Positions 6,315 to 9,400 of a stretch of DNA of 9,400 nucleotides are shown here, piece by piece (positions within the stretch are counted from its first letter, which is position 1; the number at the start of each line of letters is the position of its first letter). Source of the stretch: Alistipes sp. (GTDB lineage Bacteria > Bacteroidota > Bacteroidia > Bacteroidales > Rikenellaceae); assembly GCA_017560305.1 (NCBI GenBank), contig JAFYOF010000002.1, forward strand, positions 1 to 9,400, given 5' to 3'. Position numbers and translations under genes: made by a program. A model generated the notes under the pieces. That model searched no databases. It saw nothing but the letters and a program-made list of their open reading frames with translations, and was not told the DNA's origin.

Positions 6315-6403
6315 GGTAATTTTGGCATCTTGCTTGATTTATGGTTGCTCACATACGCCCAAGTATGCTCCGCAACCTCAATCGGCGACCAGCCTCAAAA
6401 TAG
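6315..6403 (+). repeat. Structured post-stop element, copy B
   Basis: The element begins 3 nt after the prfB stop with GGTAATTTTG and ends with CCTCAAAATAG (6393-6403), matching the ends of copy A after cysS; TGCTTG (6331-6336) is also shared. Nested stems are ATTTTG/CAAAAT (6319-6324 with 6396-6401), GATT/AATC (6336-6339 with 6380-6383), GGTTGC/GCAACC (6343-6348 with 6372-6377) and CATAC/GTATG (6352-6356 with 6363-6367), with loop GCCCAA. The stems differ in sequence from copy A but keep the plan, which hints at a conserved shape. Confidence 0.5.
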
Positions 6404-6404
6404 A

Positions 6405-6437
6405 GTCACTCTCCGCCTTCAGGGGAGTGACTTTTTT
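6405..6437 (+). terminator. Rho-independent terminator after prfB
   Basis: GTCACTCTCC (6405-6414) and GGGGAGTGAC (6422-6431) form a 10-bp stem with one wobble and loop GCCTTCA, followed by six T (6432-6437). It is the strongest terminator in the window and separates prfB from the next operon. Confidence 0.9.
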
Positions 6438-6467
6438 GTTTAGAATAAAATTTCATTTTGAATTTTG
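6435..6467 (+). promoter_or_regulatory. Tentative promoter of the NamZ operon
   Basis: TTTG at 6435-6438, formed by the end of the terminator T-tract, and GAATTTTG at 6460-6467 are 21 nt apart. The -7 candidate has one mismatch to TAnnTTTG and ends 20 nt before the ATG at 6488, the same distance as at cysS and GH110. The heptad array offers a second GAATTTTG at 6467-6474, so the exact box is uncertain. Confidence 0.35.
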
Positions 6468-6479
6468 AATTTTGAATTT
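6455..6479 (+). repeat. ATTTTGA heptanucleotide tandem repeat (3.6 copies)
   Basis: Three perfect ATTTTGA units (6455-6461, 6462-6468, 6469-6475) are followed by a partial ATTT. The array ends 8 nt before the ATG at 6488 and overlaps the likely promoter region. The same heptamer, degenerate, lies upstream of cysS. Confidence 0.8.
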
Positions 6480-6487
6480 CCAGAACT

Positions 6488-7651
6488 ATGAAAAACATTT
6501 TTTTAATCATACTTTCCATTTTCTGCCTCTCTTGTCAGGCAGCGGAGAACAATGCCGAACCAATCAGGGTCGGTGCCGACCGCACCGAGGAGTACCTCCC
6601 CGCGCTGGAGGGTCGCAGAGTGGCTGTGCTGGCTAACCACACCGCTATGGTGGGCGAGCAGCACCTGGTTGATATGCTGGTGGCTGAAAAGATTAACCTT
6701 GTAGGCATCTTCTCGCCCGAGCACGGCTTCCGTGGCGGTGCTGATGCGGGTGAGCATGTGAAAAACTCGGTTGATGAGAAGACAGGCGTGCCCATCTGGT
6801 CGCTCTACGATGGCAACACCAAGCGCCCCTCGGATGAGTGTATGCGAGCCTTCGATGTTCTGCTGGTGGATATGCAGGATGTGGGTTTGAGATTCTATAC
6901 CTATTATATAAGTATGGTGCGAATGATGGATGCCTGCGCCGATTTCGGCTGCGATGTTATCGTGCTCGACAGACCCAACCCCAACGGAATGTATGTCGAT
7001 GGTCCCATCCTCGATATGAAGTATAAGTCGGGCGTGGGCGCTCTGCCTATCCCCGTGGTGCACGGACTCACAATGGGCGAGATTGCCCTGATGGCAAAGG
7101 GCGAGGGGTGGTCGCAGGATTGCACCTTGCAGGTGGTAGGGTGCGAGAACTACACCCACCAGAGCCGCTACACGCTCCCTATTGCGCCATCGCCAAACCT
7201 CCCCACGCAACACTCCATCTACCTCTACCCATCTACCTGCCTCTTCGAGGGCACGGTCTGCTCGCTGGGTCGCGGTACTGATTTCCCGTTTGAGTGCTAC
7301 GGACACCCATCCTACAAGGGTGCGGAGTTCTCGTTCACCCCTCAGTCGCGTGCGGGTGCGAAGAACCCTCCTCTGATGGGGCAGAAGTGCTGGGGCGTGG
7401 ATTTGCGCGGAGAGGAAGATGAGACTATCATCGCCGAGGGCTTTAATCTTGAGTATGTCATCGACGCATATCGCAACCTCGCTATGGGCGAGAAGTTCTT
7501 CACAAGGATGTTCCTCTTGCTCACAGGCGTTGACTATGTGAAGGAGATGATTATGGAGGGAAAATCTGCCGCCGAGATTCGTGCCCGCTGGCAACCCGAG
7601 GTCGAGGAGTTCAAACTCCTCCGCCGAAAATATCTTTTGTACGAGGAGTAG
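6488..7651 (+). CDS. namZ: DUF1343 / NamZ-type exo-beta-N-acetylmuramidase (GH171), exported
   Basis: This 387-residue protein covers the whole DUF1343 family, whose characterised members (NamZ of Bacillus subtilis and Tannerella forsythia) release N-acetylmuramic acid from the non-reducing end of peptidoglycan fragments. Hallmarks visible are GRRVAVLANHTA (42-53), the SPEHGFRG motif with E78-H79, the proposed active-site pair, then LYDGNTKRPS, DMQDVGLRFYTY, LDRPNPNG and the C-terminal LLTGVDYVKEM. The N-terminus is a short hydrophobic leader ending CLSCQ. C16 may be lipidated, although the -3 position is Cys rather than Leu, so a surface or periplasmic lipoprotein is likely but not certain. 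It heads an operon: the next gene starts 2 nt after its stop. The promoter region is a heptad repeat. Family is secure; exact substrate is inferred from homologues. Confidence 0.9.
   Translation: MKNIFLIILSIFCLSCQAAENNAEPIRVGADRTEEYLPALEGRRVAVLANHTAMVGEQHLVDMLVAEKINLVGIFSPEHGFRGGADAGEHVKNSVDEKTGVPIWSLYDGNTKRPSDECMRAFDVLLVDMQDVGLRFYTYYISMVRMMDACADFGCDVIVLDRPNPNGMYVDGPILDMKYKSGVGALPIPVVHGLTMGEIALMAKGEGWSQDCTLQVVGCENYTHQSRYTLPIAPSPNLPTQHSIYLYPSTCLFEGTVCSLGRGTDFPFECYGHPSYKGAEFSFTPQSRAGAKNPPLMGQKCWGVDLRGEEDETIIAEGFNLEYVIDAYRNLAMGEKFFTRMFLLLTGVDYVKEMIMEGKSAAEIRARWQPEVEEFKLLRRKYLLYEE
7644..7648 (+). promoter_or_regulatory. Shine-Dalgarno-like AGGAG for the downstream GTG start
   Basis: AGGAG lies in the last two codons of the DUF1343 gene (GAG GAG TAG), 5 nt before the GTG at 7654. 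Shine-Dalgarno motifs are missing before the other starts here, and the two Glu codons could make it by chance, but its spacing is ideal and it supports the GTG start and coupled translation. Confidence 0.4.
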
Positions 7652-7653
7652 CT

Positions 7654-9093
7654 GTGAAACGGATATTTCTGTTATTGGCATTTTCGCTACTGCTCTCGCT
7701 GGAGTGTGCGGCGCAGGGCGGTTGGCATTCGTTGGATGATGCCAATGCCCCTATGCAGGAGCGTCTGCAAAATAAAGATTACAAGGTGAGTCTGTTGCGC
7801 GGTGGCGAGTGGCAGGATGTCAAGGTCTATGGCGCTTTGACCTCCGACTACCAGCATCACTTCAAGAATCATCGTGACTTTGTGGGCGTGATGCGCAATG
7901 TGATGGGTTTTGTGATGTTCACCGATGATTTCCGCAAGCCTGTCAAGGTGCGTGTGACTCGTCAGGGCAAGCCATTCTCCGATGTCGAGGTACGCCCATT
8001 GAGTTATGGGATAAAACCTCGTCGGGTGGATGGGAATACTGTGGAGTTCACTCTCCGTTTCCCAAAGCAGAAGGTGTCTGTTGAGTTCGATTGTGACCGT
8101 GCGAGCAATATATTTATCATCCCCGACCTGCCTTGTGAGCGTCCTGCGGATGATAATCTGCTCTACTACGGCAAGGGTGAGCACGATGTTGGCGAGTTGT
8201 GGCTCAAGTCGGGTCAGAGGCTCTTTATCGACGAGGGTGCTGTGGTCTATGGTCAGTTGCGTGCCGAGGGTCAGGAGGATATAAAAATCTCTGGTCGCGG
8301 TATCTTCTGCGGTTCAAAGGCTGACCACGGCGAGCGTACGCGCAATGTGCTGGTCAATTTTGAATACTGCAAGGATATTGATATCTCGGGAGTGATGTTT
8401 CGTGACTCACCCTCGTGGACTCTGCGATTTTTTGATTGCCGTAATGTTCACATCGACAATGTCAAGCAGATTGGCTGGATGATAAACTCCGACGGTGTGG
8501 ATCTCTGCAACACGAAGAACGCCCTGATGGAGAATTGCTTTTTCCGCAACTATGATGATAATCTCTCGCTTAAGGTATTTAAGTGGAGCGACACTCGTGA
8601 GACTTGCAATATCGTTGTGCGAAACAATGTGCTGTGGGCCGATTGTGCACATAATCTTTTGGTGGGTCCCGAGGCTGTGGATAGAAGAATTCATAATGTG
8701 AAGTTTCAGAATAATATTATTCTCGAGAGCCGCGAGGTGCAGGACCCTTGGACAGGCGCTATTGCGGTGATGATTTCCGACGAGGGAACATTTGAAAATA
8801 TCCTTGTTGAGAATACCGAGGTGGAGGATATTCGTGGCGGGAAGGTGCTCTCGCTGGACTATGGCAAGTACAATAGCCGCGGTCTTGCTGCCCGCGATAT
8901 AGTCATCCGCAACCTGCGTTATCGTGGTACTCAAGCCCCCAGGAGCGTTATCAAGGGCTTGGATGAGAAGCATACGATTGAGAATGTTACGCTCAGGAAT
9001 GTGCGTTTCAACGGTGTGCGCGTCACAGAGAAAAACCTCGGTGACCACTTCGATACCAATCAGTTCGTCAAGGGACTTAAGGTCGGCAGATAG
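7654..9093 (+). CDS. Secreted GH28-like right-handed beta-helix glycoside hydrolase
   Basis: This 479-residue exported protein is probably a glycan hydrolase of the GH28/GH49-type beta-helix fold; the substrate is unknown. A signal peptide (residues 2-20, likely cut after CAA, before Q21) is followed by an N-terminal beta-rich domain of about 170 residues, then beta-helix rungs (NVLVNFEYCKDIDISG, CRNVHIDNV, NALMENCFF). The acidic residues match polygalacturonase spacing: NSDGVD gives D280 and YDDN gives D301-D302, 21 residues later as in fungal polygalacturonase. The GHG histidine motif is not literal; CAHN (H333) is the nearest candidate, and no RIK motif is seen. The GTG at 7654 is preferred because the next in-frame Met (M33) would lose the signal peptide. 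It is translationally coupled to the NamZ-type gene, suggesting action on the same material. Its 3' end overlaps the convergent transporter gene by 34 nt. Confidence 0.82.
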   Translation: MKRIFLLLAFSLLLSLECAAQGGWHSLDDANAPMQERLQNKDYKVSLLRGGEWQDVKVYGALTSDYQHHFKNHRDFVGVMRNVMGFVMFTDDFRKPVKVRVTRQGKPFSDVEVRPLSYGIKPRRVDGNTVEFTLRFPKQKVSVEFDCDRASNIFIIPDLPCERPADDNLLYYGKGEHDVGELWLKSGQRLFIDEGAVVYGQLRAEGQEDIKISGRGIFCGSKADHGERTRNVLVNFEYCKDIDISGVMFRDSPSWTLRFFDCRNVHIDNVKQIGWMINSDGVDLCNTKNALMENCFFRNYDDNLSLKVFKWSDTRETCNIVVRNNVLWADCAHNLLVGPEAVDRRIHNVKFQNNIILESREVQDPWTGAIAVMISDEGTFENILVENTEVEDIRGGKVLSLDYGKYNSRGLAARDIVIRNLRYRGTQAPRSVIKGLDEKHTIENVTLRNVRFNGVRVTEKNLGDHFDTNQFVKGLKVGR

Positions 9094-9400
9094 TAAATCG
9101 CGATGCCAGCCACTGCCGAGAGGACGATGAGCATAATGGGATTTACCTTCTTCAGCGAGGCTATGAGGGCGATGCCGAACAATGCCCAACTCCAGCCGTC
9201 AATAAAACTCGACCCCTCGCTTGAGGCGGGCAGGAGCAGCAGCATCGCGCCCGAGAGAATCATACCCATCACCACGGGGCGCATAAAGACTATGACGCTC
9301 TTCATATAGGGATTATCCTTGAGTCGCATAAAGAATTGCGTGATGACAATCATCAGCGTGAGCGCAGGCAGGCAGACCGATAGGGTAGCTACCACCGAGC
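9060..9400 (-). CDS. ChrA-type chromate transporter, C-terminal part (5' end beyond window)
   Basis: About 112 C-terminal residues of a membrane protein are present; the frame stays open to the window edge, so its start is not seen. The pattern of hydrophobic segments and the sequence RLKDNPYMKSVIVFMRP, preceded by VVATLSVCLPALTLM and followed by GWSWALFGIALIASLKKVNP, fit the chromate ion transporter (CHR) family. Four hydrophobic segments can be counted. Bacteroidota often carry short CHR proteins of about 180-200 residues as adjacent pairs, which suggests roughly the C-terminal two thirds of one such protein. The true substrate need not be chromate. The gene converges on the GH28-like gene, and their coding regions overlap by 34 nt with no space for an intergenic terminator. 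Confidence 0.82.
   Translation of the reverse strand, partial: SVVATLSVCLPALTLMIVITQFFMRLKDNPYMKSVIVFMRPVVMGMILSGAMLLLLPASSEGSSFIDGWSWALFGIALIASLKKVNPIMLIVLSAVAGIAIYYLPTLSPLTN

Noticed and set aside
6503..7681. 392-codon open frame on the minus strand across the whole NamZ-type gene
   Set aside because: It mirrors a well-recognised gene on the other strand, has a low-complexity His/Leu-rich translation with no family likeness, and is explained by the GC-biased codon pattern of the true gene.
8407..9189. 260-codon minus-strand frame over the GH28-like gene
   Set aside because: It is a shadow of the beta-helix gene in another frame, and it conflicts with the recognised ChrA-type frame at its right end.

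Overview
The window looks like a chromosomal segment of a gut-type member of the Bacteroidales (Bacteroidota). An Alistipes or other Rikenellaceae relative is my guess, but the sequence does not prove the genus. The reasons are: promoters of the Bacteroidota type (-33 TTTG, -7 TAnnTTTG); start codons mostly without Shine-Dalgarno sequences; several secreted hydrolases of families common in this phylum (GH110, DUF1343/NamZ-GH171, a GH28-like beta-helix protein); and short structured repeats in nearly every intergenic gap. It reads as ordinary chromosome. I see no transposase, phage gene, CRISPR array, tRNA or rRNA.

Layout, left to right. Positions 1-221 hold no gene, only repeat-like hairpins and the terminator of the next gene. 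A secreted metallophosphoesterase (222-1220, minus) is divergent from a secreted GH110 alpha-1,3-galactosidase (1308-3107, plus); the two share a short gap with back-to-back -7 boxes. A repeat and a promoter then lead to cysS (3219-4700). Downstream come a structured element, a terminator, a 56-residue glycine-zipper membrane protein (4867-5037) and a GC-rich hairpin element. Next is prfB (release factor 2), which carries the classic programmed +1 frameshift at an in-frame UGA (5255-5257). prfB is followed by a second copy of the structured element and a strong terminator. A heptanucleotide repeat with promoter-like boxes then precedes a two-gene operon: a NamZ-type exo-N-acetylmuramidase (6488-7651) and a GH28-like beta-helix hydrolase (7654-9093) starting 2 nt later. 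The right edge holds the C-terminal part of a ChrA-type chromate transporter (minus strand), whose 3' end overlaps the GH28-like gene by 34 nt.

How the parts may work together: cysS and prfB are translation housekeeping genes. Their link is positional, although the prfB frameshift itself makes RF2 synthesis depend on RF2 level. The NamZ/GH28-like pair is probably co-transcribed and exported, which suggests joint breakdown of an extracellular glycan, perhaps cell-wall fragments (inference). GH110 acts on terminal alpha-1,3-galactose of host-type glycans, but no SusC/SusD partner is in view.

No clearly new multi-gene system is visible. The points most worth a second look are the unusual prfB 5' end (no AUG where the family starts, a GNRA hairpin over the only upstream AUG, a small in-frame duplication), the two matching structured elements placed just after the cysS and prfB stop codons, and the ATTTTGA heptad arrays that appear to supply promoter boxes.
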